This document shows positions 26,814 through 37,008 of a DNA stretch of 64,000 bases, piece by piece. The stretch lies in NCBI GenBank assembly GCA_963833955.1, contig CAWHZY010000014.1, forward strand, positions 23,520 to 87,519, in the 5' to 3' direction. Made by a program: the position numbers and the translations under genes. The notes under the pieces were generated by a model. The model made no database searches. It was not told where the DNA came from and was given only the letters and a program-made list of their open reading frames with translations. The DNA comes from Roseiarcus sp963833955 (lineage in GTDB: Bacteria > Pseudomonadota > Alphaproteobacteria > Rhizobiales > Beijerinckiaceae). Numbering within the stretch: the stretch's first letter is position 1; every line of letters starts with the position of its first letter.

Positions 26814-27023
26814 ATGCCCTATGACGTGAACGCCGATCTGCCCCCGTCTGTCCGCTCCCATCTGCCCGAACACGCGCAGGATATTTTTCGCGAAGCGTTC
26901 AATCACGCCCACGCCGCCCATGCGCACGATCCCCGCCAGGAGGAAGCCGCTTTCCGCATCGCCTGGGCGGCGGTGAAACGCGCGTACGAGAAGGTGGGCG
27001 ATAGGTGGGTTGAGAAGCGGTAA
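26814..27023 (+). CDS. chaB: ChaB-family protein
   Basis: 69-residue ChaB-like protein with the family core DLPPSVRSHLPEHAQDIFREAFNHA and FRIAWAAVKRAYEK. ChaB is annotated as a cation transport regulator, but its molecular role is poorly defined. The ATG at 26814 is chosen because residues upstream do not match the family. A strong terminator follows. Confidence 0.88.
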   Translation: MPYDVNADLPPSVRSHLPEHAQDIFREAFNHAHAAHAHDPRQEEAAFRIAWAAVKRAYEKVGDRWVEKR

Positions 27024-27083
27024 GGAACGCGGAAGCGCAGGCACGGCGCGCGCGGTTGCCCGTACGTGTCGGCTCCCGAACAG

Positions 27084-27110
27084 AAAAGGCCGCCCGAAGG
27101 CGGCCTTTTT
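27084..27110. terminator. Bidirectional intrinsic terminator
   Basis: AAAAGGCCGCC/CGAA/GGCGGCCTTTTT forms a perfect GC-rich stem with A-run and T-run on opposite sides. It can stop both chaB (plus) and the convergent PEP-CTERM gene (minus). Confidence 0.9.
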
Positions 27111-27132
27111 GCGCCTCGTTTTGAGCCTAGCC

Positions 27133-27834
27133 TCAGGCTGCCAGGCGGGTTTTGACCGTCTGGCGATAGCCGAGGAAGCCGACGCCGGCGAAGCCCGCGA
27201 GCATCATCACCCAGGTGGCCGGCTCGGGAACTGGGGTCGTCGGCGAGAACTCCAAAGCCTGCGTATAGCCATTGACCTTGGTGGGGTCGATGCCGGCGCC
27301 GGTAAGGTAGCTCGAGTATGGGTCGATATAGGCGCCGAGCGCGCCTAGCGGGCCCGATCCAAGCGGAGAGTTGAAGGAAGTCTGATTGCCGACGCCTGTT
27401 CCCGGCATTCCAGGCACGGGGCTCGACGTCGGCGTATAGCCCCCAAAGAAGCTGTACGACCACGGCTGCGCCACCCCGCTCACGAGAAACTCGCTATAGG
27501 CGTAGTTGAAATTGACGTTCACAGCCGCGTCGAGGCCGACTTGATTAATCGACCAGTAATCATTCCCGGACAGCGGACCTCCGTTCGCGGTGGTATAATT
27601 AAATACGAGCCACTCGCCCCCTCCGCTCACAGGCACAAAGGATATATTCAAAGTGAGTGCGCCGTTGTCGAGGGACTGAGAACCGGTCGCCAAGTTGACG
27701 GTGTCGGTGAAAGTATCCGGCGAATTCTGGGCTTGGACTTGAAAGGTGCTGTCCGGAACAAACAAGCTGGCTGCATGCGCCGGCGCAGCCAGGCCGAGCA
27801 GCACGGCCGTCGTGATGATGAGTTTCGTTCGCAT
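27133..27834 (-). CDS. PEP-CTERM sorting domain protein
   Basis: 233-aa exported protein. The N-terminal signal peptide (MRTKLIITTAVLLGLAAPAHA) precedes a Gly/Ser/Asn-rich beta domain. The C-terminus has the PEP-CTERM signal: VPEPATWVMMLAGFAGVGFLGYR, with Pro-Glu-Pro motif, hydrophobic helix and basic tail. Such proteins are cleaved by an exosortase and sent to the cell surface or exopolysaccharide matrix. No exosortase is in the window. The ATG at 27834 lies 8 nt after GGGGA. Confidence 0.9.
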   Translation of the reverse strand: MRTKLIITTAVLLGLAAPAHAASLFVPDSTFQVQAQNSPDTFTDTVNLATGSQSLDNGALTLNISFVPVSGGGEWLVFNYTTANGGPLSGNDYWSINQVGLDAAVNVNFNYAYSEFLVSGVAQPWSYSFFGGYTPTSSPVPGMPGTGVGNQTSFNSPLGSGPLGALGAYIDPYSSYLTGAGIDPTKVNGYTQALEFSPTTPVPEPATWVMMLAGFAGVGFLGYRQTVKTRLAA

Positions 27835-28158
27835 TATATCGTTCCCCATTGCTTTTGGGCATATGCCCTTGACCGCCGCAACCTTGACCACAAGAGTGCA
27901 GTTTAAAATCAGCACCATGAGGTTTGTAGAATTCGTGGCGCGCCAGCGTCAATTGGCCCAAAGGTCCTAGGACAATTACCAAAGGTCCTAGGACCCAGGG
28001 TCAATTTCCGCCATTCAATCAAAAGCCGTTGATCGCCGGGCTGCGAATTGCGCAAGCCGCTCTGCCGCCGTTCGTGATCTGGTCGAGCCCGTTTTTTATC
28101 AAAAGCGCGCCCGAAGTACGCGTTAGCGCTGCGGAAGGAATGGTCGGCTGATCGGCGT

Positions 28159-29520
28159 TCACACGCCCCTCGGCTCGCGCGCCAGCAAGCGCTCGGCCAC
28201 TTCCTCGTCGGTGAGCCGCGCTTCGTAGATCGAGCGCCACTCGATCAGGCGCGCGGTCGCGGTGGCGATGACGATCGCGGTGATCATCGGCAGGGCGAAG
28301 GCGCGCGCCTGGCCGGTCAATTCCATCATCAGCACGAGCGACGAGACGGGTCCCTGGGTGGAGGCCGCCAGCATCGCGCCTGCGCCCAGAAGGGCGAAAA
28401 GGCCGATGTCGCCTCCCGGATGAATCCAGAGCCAGAGCTGACCCAGCGCGGCGCCGGCGAGCGCGCCCGCGGCGAGCGACGGCGTGAACAGACCTCCGGG
28501 CGCGCCGCTCGCCATGGACGTCACCGTCGCGACCGGTCGCAGGGCCACGAGGAGCCCGAGCGTCAGCGGGGCGAGAGGATGCTGGAACAGGAGCTGGAAC
28601 GTCGCCTGTCCGTTGCCGAGCAACTCGGGATATGGGATCGACAGGAGGCCGACAAACAGAAAGACGATCGGCGTCGCGATGAATCGGCGCCAGTCCTTGG
28701 GATGAACCCTATCCGCCCAGGCAATTGCGCGGACGAAGGCGACCGCCCAGAGGCCGATCAACGGCGAGGCGATCGCGATCCACAGATAGACCTCGGGAGC
28801 GATGGCGTAGACCGGAACGTTGTAGACGGGCTGGTTCGGCACGACGACGCTCGCCACTTTCACGGCGATGATCGCCGCGGCGATCGCCGGCAGCACCAGT
28901 CGGAGCGCGAGCGTTCCTCGCAGCACTTCGAGCGCGAAGATCGCTCCACCCAGCGGCACGCTGTAGACGGCGGCCATCCCCGCGCCTGCGCCGATCGCGA
29001 CCACCATCCGGCGCTCTTCGTCCGACAGCTTCTGAAGGCTCGAGAACAAGTTGCCGAATACGGCCCCGGCCTGCTTCGGGCCGCCTTCGCGACCGAGCGG
29101 AGCGCCCATGCCGACGATGACGATCGATAAGACCGCGCTGCCCATCGTTCGCCAGAAAGGCATGCGCCCGGCCTGAAACCAAATCGCGGCGGTGATGTCG
29201 ATGCCGTTGCCGCTGGCGAGCCGAGTGAGCACCGCTTGGCCCAGCGCGGTCACAAGCCCCGCGCCGACCAGCAACTCGACATGGCGCAAGGGGCTCGCCT
29301 GTCGCGCCGCTTCGAGAAGGGCTGAAGGCTCGCTCGCGTCCCAGGCGAGCCCCTGGGTCGCCTTGAACAACAGCGTCAGAAGGGCTGCGCCCGCACCGGC
29401 GCTGATCCCGGTGAGCACGACCGCGATCCACAGCCGTATCGCGCCGGGATCGCGCAATGTCGCTGGAACCTTCGCGCCAGCCGACTGGGCGCGCGAAGCC
29501 GCCTGCGAATCGGTTTTCAA
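28159..29520 (-). CDS. ClC-type chloride channel/transporter with atypical filter
   Basis: 453-aa multi-pass membrane protein of the ClC superfamily. The permeation segments are recognisable but altered. GREGG (residues about 145-149) stands in place of GREGP while keeping the gating Glu, GNGID replaces GSGIP, and GGLFTPSLAAGA keeps the GxFxP motif. The substitutions suggest altered anion selectivity, as in other divergent bacterial ClC subfamilies. No CBS domains follow. It is divergent from purE. Confidence 0.88.
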   Translation of the reverse strand: MKTDSQAASRAQSAGAKVPATLRDPGAIRLWIAVVLTGISAGAGAALLTLLFKATQGLAWDASEPSALLEAARQASPLRHVELLVGAGLVTALGQAVLTRLASGNGIDITAAIWFQAGRMPFWRTMGSAVLSIVIVGMGAPLGREGGPKQAGAVFGNLFSSLQKLSDEERRMVVAIGAGAGMAAVYSVPLGGAIFALEVLRGTLALRLVLPAIAAAIIAVKVASVVVPNQPVYNVPVYAIAPEVYLWIAIASPLIGLWAVAFVRAIAWADRVHPKDWRRFIATPIVFLFVGLLSIPYPELLGNGQATFQLLFQHPLAPLTLGLLVALRPVATVTSMASGAPGGLFTPSLAAGALAGAALGQLWLWIHPGGDIGLFALLGAGAMLAASTQGPVSSLVLMMELTGQARAFALPMITAIVIATATARLIEWRSIYEARLTDEEVAERLLAREPRGV

Positions 29521-29685
29521 TGCTCGTCTCCGGGTGACTCGTCAATTCCGACCGGCGGCTCCCGCTTAACGCCTAGCGCGTCGAGCCGCGCTCGCAAAGC
29601 CGGTCACGCAAACTTGCGCGCCCTCAAGCCTTCCTTTAAGCGCGAGCCCCATGAATCGCGTCGACTCAGGGACCGGCGGGGCCTC

Positions 29686-30207
29686 ATGAGCGAGGCGTCG
29701 AAGCCTGTCGCCATCATCATGGGCAGCCAGTCCGATTGGGCGGTCATGCGCCGCGCCGCGGAGACGCTGGAGGCGCTCGGCGTCGGTTACGACGCCCGGA
29801 TCGTCTCGGCTCATCGCACCCCCGACCGGCTGGTCGCCTTCGCCAAGGGCGCGAAGGGCGCGGGCTTCAAGGTCGTCATCGCCGGCGCGGGCGGCGCCGC
29901 GCATCTGCCGGGCATGACCGCGGCCATGACCCTTCTTCCGGTGTTCGGCGTGCCCGTGCCATCGAAGGCGCTGTCGGGCCAGGACAGCCTCCTGTCCATC
30001 GTCCAGATGCCGGCGGGCGTTCCCGTTGGCACGCTCGCCATCGGCGAGGCCGGCGCCGTCAACGCCGCGCTGCTCGCGTCCGCCGTGCTGGCGCTGAGCG
30101 ACGAGGCGCTTGCGGCGCGTCTCGAAGCGTGGCGGGCAAAGCGGACGGCCGAGGTCGCCGAGCGCCCGGAAGATGATCGCCTGAAGTCAGAGACCGCCGG
30201 GCGATGA
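29686..30207 (+). CDS. purE: 5-(Carboxyamino)imidazole ribonucleotide mutase PurE
   Basis: 173-aa class I PurE converting N5-CAIR to CAIR in purine synthesis. It has AIIMGSQSDWAVMRRAAETL, the SAHRTP active-site loop (IVSAHRTPDRL) and AGAGGAAHLPGM. The ATG at 29686 is preferred, and the TGA overlaps purK, so the two successive enzymes are coupled. Confidence 0.96.
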   Translation: MSEASKPVAIIMGSQSDWAVMRRAAETLEALGVGYDARIVSAHRTPDRLVAFAKGAKGAGFKVVIAGAGGAAHLPGMTAAMTLLPVFGVPVPSKALSGQDSLLSIVQMPAGVPVGTLAIGEAGAVNAALLASAVLALSDEALAARLEAWRAKRTAEVAERPEDDRLKSETAGR

Positions 30208-31298
30208 TCTTAAGCCCTGGGGCGACGATCGGCATACTCGGCTCCGGCCAGCTCGGGCGCATGCTCGCCATTGCGGCGCTCAAGGTTGGGCTTCGCACCC
30301 ACATTTTCGCTCCCGAAGACGCAGCGCCCGCCTATGACGCGGCGGCGGCGCGGACCGTGGCTGCGTTCGACGACGAGGCGGCGCTTCTCCGCTTCGCTGA
30401 GGCGGTCGACGTCGTCACCTTCGAGTGGGAGAACGTGCCGACGTCGACGGTCGAGTTTCTCGCCGAGCGCGTGGCCGTCCGTCCGGGCGCCCGCGCTCTG
30501 GCGCTGACTCAGGATCGCCTGACGGAAAAGACGTTCCTGCGCGATCTCGGCCACAAGGTCGCGCCCTTTGTCAGCGTCGAGGATGCGGGCGCGCTGGTGC
30601 GCGCGGTCGCCGAGCTCGGCCGTCCCTCGATCCTCAAGACCCGCCGGCTCGGTTATGACGGCAAGGGCCAGTCGTTGATCCGCGAAGGCTCCAATGTCGC
30701 GGCGGTTCACCGCACGCTGGGCTCGGCGCCGATGATCCTCGAAGGCTTCGTCGCCTTCGAGCGCGAGGTGTCGGTGATCGCGGCGCGGAGCCTCGAAGGC
30801 GAGATCGCGGCTTACGACCTCTGCGAGAACGAGCACGAGCGGCACATCCTGGCGCGCACCCGGGCGCCCGCGCGCGTGAGCGCAGAGACAGCGGCCGAGG
30901 CCAAGCGCATCGCCGCCTCGGTGATCGGAGCGCTCGACTATGTCGGCGTGCTGGCGGTCGAAATGTTCGTCACCCGCGATCACCACGGCCACGAGGCGCT
31001 GGTGGTCAACGAGATCGCGCCCCGCGTCCACAATTCCGGCCATTGGACGCTCGAGGGCGCGCAGACCTCGCAGTTCGAGCAGCACATCCGCGCCATCGCC
31101 GGCTGGCCGCTCGGCGCGACGGCGCGTCGCGGCCGGATCGAAATGCACAATCTGATCGGCGAGGACGCCGAGGACTGGCGCGACATCCTTGCCCAGCCGG
31201 ACCTCGCGCTCCATCTCTATGGCAAGCTCGAGATCCGCCCGGGCCGCAAGATGGGCCATGTCACGCGCGTCTTTCCGGACACGCCCAATCACAGTTGA
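30204..31298 (+). CDS. purK: N5-carboxyaminoimidazole ribonucleotide synthase PurK
   Basis: 364-aa ATP-grasp enzyme making N5-CAIR from AIR, ATP and bicarbonate, the step before PurE. It shows IGILGSGQLGRMLAIAA at the N-terminus, ATP-grasp segments (SILKTRRLGYDGKGQS, FEREVSVIAARS) and NEIAPRVHNSGHWT near the active site. Start overlaps the purE stop. Confidence 0.96.
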   Translation: MILSPGATIGILGSGQLGRMLAIAALKVGLRTHIFAPEDAAPAYDAAAARTVAAFDDEAALLRFAEAVDVVTFEWENVPTSTVEFLAERVAVRPGARALALTQDRLTEKTFLRDLGHKVAPFVSVEDAGALVRAVAELGRPSILKTRRLGYDGKGQSLIREGSNVAAVHRTLGSAPMILEGFVAFEREVSVIAARSLEGEIAAYDLCENEHERHILARTRAPARVSAETAAEAKRIAASVIGALDYVGVLAVEMFVTRDHHGHEALVVNEIAPRVHNSGHWTLEGAQTSQFEQHIRAIAGWPLGATARRGRIEMHNLIGEDAEDWRDILAQPDLALHLYGKLEIRPGRKMGHVTRVFPDTPNHS

Positions 31299-31305
31299 TC
31301 GCGCC

Positions 31306-31335
31306 TTGACAGGCTCGTCGGCCCCTCCTTATAGG
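31306..31335 (+). promoter_or_regulatory. Sigma70-type promoter for tRNA-Met
   Basis: TTGACA at 31306-31311 and TATAGG at 31330-31335 are separated by 18 bp and lie about 40 bp upstream of the tRNA 5' end. Confidence 0.6.
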
Positions 31336-31375
31336 GGCGGCTCGCCGGCGCCGGGCTTTTCAGGCGTCGAGTTGC

Positions 31376-31452
31376 GGCGGGATAGCTCAGCTGGTTAGAG
31401 CGGCGGAATCATAATCCGTAGGTCCCCAGTTCAAGTCTGGGTCCCGCTACCA
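31376..31452 (+). tRNA. tRNA-Met (anticodon CAT)
   Basis: A full 77-nt cloverleaf with encoded CCA: acceptor GGCGGGA/TCCCGCT, D-arm GCTCAGCTGGTTAGAGC, anticodon arm GCGGA-ATCATAA-TCCGT with CAT at 31410-31412, and T-arm CCCAGTTCAAGTCTGGG. The anticodon stem resembles elongator tRNA-Met of alphaproteobacteria rather than the Ile2 species or the initiator. Confidence 0.92.
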
Positions 31453-31515
31453 CTTATAATTCACATGATTGGGGACGCGGAGCGGCTCTTGCGCGGGGGC
31501 TGCGGCGGCCTCCAA

Positions 31516-32529
31516 CTATCGCTTGCCGCCCTTTCTCGGGGGCTCGGGCGCGAATGTGAGCCGCCCTTTCGCGGTGAGCCGCACGATCGCGCCGCCGACA
31601 TTGGCGACGTGCGCTCGCCGCTCCTTGAGAGCGTCGCCGAGGCTCAGCGCCAGCGTTTCGATCTTCTCGAGCCCGATGCGCGTCGCATCGCGCCCGCCCG
31701 CTTCCGCAATGCGCCGCGCGAGGATCCTGTGCGCGATCGCGATCGGCGAAGCGAACAGCGCGCGCGCTTCCATCGCCCCCTCCAAGCCGATCCGCGCTTC
31801 GACTTCGGTCGTCAGATACGCCAGCGCCTCCTCGGTCTCTCGCGCGCGTCGCGCAAGGCGGTCGAGCGCCTCGCCGCTAAGCCCCTCCTCGTCGAGGCGG
31901 GCGAGAAGGGCGCGCAGGCGAGTGCGGGCGAAGCGCGGGTCGACGTTGGACGGATCATCGACGAATGGCGCGCTGCGCGCATTGGCGAAGGCGATGAGAT
32001 CGCGCTTCTTCAAGCCCATGAGCGGCCGGGCGATTGTCATGCCGTCGCGCGCGCTCATGCGGTCCATGCCGCGCAGTCCCGCGACGCCGGACCCGCGCAA
32101 CAGACGAAAGAGCACGGTCTCCGCCTGATCGTCGGCGTGATGAGCGGTCATGAGCGCGTCGGCGCCGAGCGCCTTTGCGTGATCGATCAGCAAACGGTAG
32201 CGGGCCTCGCGCGCACGCTCCTGCAGGCGGCTCGTTGGCTTGACGCCCTTCCATTGAAGAATGCGATGACCGACCCCCAGCCGGGCGCAAAGCGCGGCGA
32301 CGGCTTTGGCCTCCTCGGCGCTTTCCGGTCGAAGCCCGTGGTCGACCGTCGCCGCCTCGATCCGGGTCTTGCCCCGCCGTTTCGCCCATTCGGCCGCCAT
32401 CAGGAGCAGCGCCGTCGAATCGGGGCCGCCGGAGACGGCGATCAGAAGCGCCTTGGCGCGAACAAACGGGGCGAACAGCGCCTCGATGTCAGCCGACGTG
32501 AGAGCGTGCGAGCGCCGCGCGCTCAACAA
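31516..32529 (-). CDS. tilS: tRNA(Ile)-lysidine synthase TilS
   Basis: 337-aa PP-loop ATPase that converts C34 of tRNA-Ile2 (CAU) to lysidine. It contains LIAVSGGPDSTALLLMA (the SGGxDS P-loop), LRPESAEEA and TAHHADDQAETVLFRLLRGSG. Starts with TTG, overlapping the cpoB stop by 7 bp. In many relatives ftsH follows tilS; here the tRNA-Met and purK lie there instead. Confidence 0.94.
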   Translation of the reverse strand: MLSARRSHALTSADIEALFAPFVRAKALLIAVSGGPDSTALLLMAAEWAKRRGKTRIEAATVDHGLRPESAEEAKAVAALCARLGVGHRILQWKGVKPTSRLQERAREARYRLLIDHAKALGADALMTAHHADDQAETVLFRLLRGSGVAGLRGMDRMSARDGMTIARPLMGLKKRDLIAFANARSAPFVDDPSNVDPRFARTRLRALLARLDEEGLSGEALDRLARRARETEEALAYLTTEVEARIGLEGAMEARALFASPIAIAHRILARRIAEAGGRDATRIGLEKIETLALSLGDALKERRAHVANVGGAIVRLTAKGRLTFAPEPPRKGGKR

Positions 32530-33500
32530 TGGTCCTTGACGCTCTCGTGCTCGGCGAGCTTCTTCACGGAGGCGGACGCCGTCGGGTAGCGCTTGCCGAA
32601 TTCGCCCAGCGTCGCGCAGGCCTGGTCGGAATTGCCGAGTTCGGCGAGCGTCTGCCCGAGCCGCACCATGCTTTCCGGCGCCCGAGAGGATTTGGAATAG
32701 TCGGTCGTGACCTTGAGAAATTGTTCGGCGGCCTCGCGCGGACGCGAGCGTTGGAGATAGGTCTCGCCGATGTAGAAGATCGCGTCCGCACTCAGGCGGT
32801 GCGCAGGATTGGCGGCGAGAAACGCCTTGAATCCAGTCTCCGCCTCCGGGTACTGCCCGGCCTGAAAGGCCTGGAGCGCGGAATTGTACTGCTCACGCGG
32901 CTGATCGAGCATCGCAACCCCGGAGCCGACGACCATCGGCCCGCTCGGCTGTGGGGCGGGCGGCGGTCCCTTGCCGAGTTCGAGCGGAGCGCCAGGGGCA
33001 GGCTGCTCGCGCGCCAGGGACTCGCGGACGAGCGGGGCGCTCGGCGGAGTCGTTCCCAACGGCCGCGGCGCGCCGGGCGCGTTCGGATCGGCGTTGGGAT
33101 CGAACGCGTCCGACCGTCTTGGCCTCGGAGCGACGGGCGGCTGGTCGGGAGCCAAGGGGGCTTCGGCGACGTCGGAGTCCGGCGGCGGGGCGCCGCCGGA
33201 GCGATCGCCGAACCGGAACTCGACATCCTGCCGGAACTTTTGCAGCTGCGCCTCGAGCCGACGCTGCGCGTTCTGCAATTCCTCGATTTGGCCGTAAGCC
33301 TGCCGAAGTTGTTCCTCGAGCCGATTGACGCGCACCACGAGGCCAGCGGCCTCGTCGGGATCGCCTGGCGCGCCGCCAGGAATGTCGGCGGGCGGGGCGG
33401 CTTGGCGGTGGAAGATATCGAACTGGGCCTGAGCCGGCGCTGCGAGCGTGACGCAGGCGACGAACACAGCGACGAGGCTAGGACGAAACAACGACGTCAC
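32523..33500 (-). CDS. cpoB: Tol-Pal system protein CpoB (YbgF)
   Basis: Periplasmic coordinator of the Tol-Pal system and peptidoglycan synthesis at division. From the GTG at 33500 it is 325 aa: a signal peptide ending APAQAQ, a coiled coil (LVVRVNRLEEQLRQAYGQIE region), a Pro-rich linker, and TPR repeats of the YbgF C-terminal type (YNSALQAFQAGQYPEAETGF, YIGETYLQRSRPREAAEQFL). A longer frame to 33605 adds residues before the signal peptide and is less likely. Confidence 0.92.
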   Translation of the reverse strand: MTSLFRPSLVAVFVACVTLAAPAQAQFDIFHRQAAPPADIPGGAPGDPDEAAGLVVRVNRLEEQLRQAYGQIEELQNAQRRLEAQLQKFRQDVEFRFGDRSGGAPPPDSDVAEAPLAPDQPPVAPRPRRSDAFDPNADPNAPGAPRPLGTTPPSAPLVRESLAREQPAPGAPLELGKGPPPAPQPSGPMVVGSGVAMLDQPREQYNSALQAFQAGQYPEAETGFKAFLAANPAHRLSADAIFYIGETYLQRSRPREAAEQFLKVTTDYSKSSRAPESMVRLGQTLAELGNSDQACATLGEFGKRYPTASASVKKLAEHESVKDHC

Positions 33501-33601
33501 CGGAGGAATCCTGATTGCCTTCTTGCCCGATTCATATGCTTGGCATCTGTCGAATTTAAGTCGCGGCGCCCCTCGGTGCGCCGTCGCCTGCGACGCGATC
33601 C

Positions 33602-34102
33602 TCAACTGCCAGCCGCCCCGTTGAGCACGGTGACGGCGCGACGGTTTTGCGACCAGCAGGAGATGTCGTCGCAGACCGCCACCGGCCGCTCCTTGCCATA
33701 GCTGATCGTCCTCATGCGAGCGGCGGAGATTCCCTTGGCGACGAGATAGTCATGGACCGCCTGGGCGCGACGGGAGCCAAGGGCGAAATTGTATTCGCGG
33801 GTGCCCCGCTCGTCGGCGTGCCCCTCAATGGTGAAGCCGTATTTGTTGTACTGATTGAGCCAGGCGGCCTGCTTGTCGAGCGTTGCCTGGGCGGTCGGCG
33901 AGAGGTCGGTCTGATCGGTGGTGAAGAAGACACGGTCGCCGACCGTCTGGTTGAATTCCTGCACGCTGCCCGGCCCGGACGCGCCATAGCCAGCGCCCGC
34001 CGCGAGGTTGTCGGGATTGTTGTGCGCGCAGGCGCTCAAGGCCAGGCCGAGCGCGAGCGCCGCCGCCAACGCCATCGGGCTCCGGGTCATGTTCGCGAAC
34101 AT
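33602..34102 (-). CDS. pal: Peptidoglycan-associated lipoprotein Pal
   Basis: 166-aa outer-membrane lipoprotein with a signal peptide and lipobox LSAC. The OmpA-like peptidoglycan-binding domain reads FTIEGHADERGTREYNFALG and RAQAVHDYLVAKGI. It precedes cpoB and tilS on the same strand. tolB, usually just upstream, is absent: the next gene upstream is an unrelated plus-strand gene. Confidence 0.95.
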   Translation of the reverse strand: MFANMTRSPMALAAALALGLALSACAHNNPDNLAAGAGYGASGPGSVQEFNQTVGDRVFFTTDQTDLSPTAQATLDKQAAWLNQYNKYGFTIEGHADERGTREYNFALGSRRAQAVHDYLVAKGISAARMRTISYGKERPVAVCDDISCWSQNRRAVTVLNGAAGS

Positions 34103-34346
34103 CCTGCCACTCCCGACGACCCCACCCACCGGCGAACTAGCCGCCCCATGAGTTAACGCAAGGTTTCGATAAGCTTACCGACTCCCTGCCGCGCGATTAT
34201 CAACGCCTCTCAACCCGCCAGCAGCGTTAACAGCGGATTAATGGCCATATTGCGGCGCACAATGCCTTGCGCTTGCCGCGTTTGATCGGCATGGTCACGC
34301 GGCCGTGAAGTCGAGTTGTTGCGGGGATTTAAGGGATTCCTTTGGG

Positions 34347-34922
34347 ATGAAGCGCCCGAGAGTGAGACGGACGGCTCTGCTCGCGCTGGCGATGGCGTTT
34401 GTGGTCGTCGCCTGGGTGTGGGACGGCCTGTCGGCGGTTGGGTGGGCGATTGCCGCCTTTGTACCCTGGGCGCGCTTCAAGCAGTCCTTCGCTGCCCTGA
34501 TCGACCGTCTGCCGGCGCCATTGGTCCTGCTGATTTTCCTGGTGCCGTTTTTGATCGTCGAGCCGCTTCTGGTGGTGGCGACCGTCGCGATCGCGATGGG
34601 CTATGTCGTCTCTGGGGCGATCGCCTGGATCGTGCTGAAGTTTCTCGCGGTCGCGCTCATCCCGGCGATCTTTGATCTGACGAAGCACAAGCTGATGACC
34701 ATGCCGTGGTTCGTCCGGGCGTATGAGAAGGTGATGGCGTTTCACGACTACGCCGACCAGATCGTGGCCCCTTATAAAAACGCCGCCGCTGCGGTGCTCC
34801 GCCAATGGCGTATGCGCGCTGCGGTCGTGACAAGACGCGTCCCGGGCCTTGCCCATCTCGCGGCGCGCTTCGCCGCCCGCAAGCGCGCAAGCGGCCGGCC
34901 GGCCATGCGCTCGGGCGGGTAG
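34347..34922 (+). CDS. Hypothetical membrane protein
   Basis: 191 aa with three to four hydrophobic segments: residues about 8-28, 34-44, 58-90 and 94-108. A basic, alanine-rich cytoplasmic tail of about 80 residues follows. The ATG at 34347 follows a weak TTTGGG. No family recognised. It is divergent from pal and ends 107 bp before the TPP riboswitch. Confidence 0.6.
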   Translation: MKRPRVRRTALLALAMAFVVVAWVWDGLSAVGWAIAAFVPWARFKQSFAALIDRLPAPLVLLIFLVPFLIVEPLLVVATVAIAMGYVVSGAIAWIVLKFLAVALIPAIFDLTKHKLMTMPWFVRAYEKVMAFHDYADQIVAPYKNAAAAVLRQWRMRAAVVTRRVPGLAHLAARFAARKRASGRPAMRSGG

Positions 34923-34996
34923 GGCGACCCTGGACCTTGGGCGTCGCGCGATATCGACGCCGCGAACGCTGCTAACCAGCCTCGCTTCCGTCCGAG

Positions 34997-35027
34997 TTGA
35001 CAGTCGGAGCCGCCAGGACCAGATTAA
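34997..35027 (+). promoter_or_regulatory. Possible promoter of the thi operon
   Basis: TTGACA at 34997-35002 with GATTAA at 35022-35027 (19-bp spacer) would start RNA just at the 5' edge of the TPP aptamer. Confidence 0.4.
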
Positions 35028-35029
35028 CG

Positions 35030-35119
35030 TTGCTCGAGGGGCGTCCCGAACGGGGCTGAGACGGCGACAGGCCGAACCCTTTGAACCTGATCCGGGTCAT
35101 GCCGGCGAAGGGACGTAGC
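35030..35119 (+). promoter_or_regulatory. TPP (THI-box) riboswitch
   Basis: The aptamer core is clear: GGGGCTGAGA at about 35052-35061, then CCTTTGAACCTGATC, GGGTCATGCCGGCGAAGGGA ending near 35113. It sits about 65 bp upstream of thiC and should lower expression of the thi operon when thiamine pyrophosphate is abundant, probably by hiding the thiC ribosome-binding site. Confidence 0.95.
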
Positions 35120-35183
35120 GGCCGCACTCCTCCATTGGTCCGCCCGTTTCCGCCGTCGGACCTGATACGCGAGGAGACCGGCC

Positions 35184-37004
<1,821 letters not shown>

Positions 37005-37008
37005 GGCC

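Noticed and set aside
31376..31452. tRNA-Ile2 (CAU), suggested by the neighbouring tilS
   Set aside because: The anticodon stem and acceptor resemble elongator tRNA-Met of alphaproteobacteria; the neighbourhood is coincidence unless shown otherwise.
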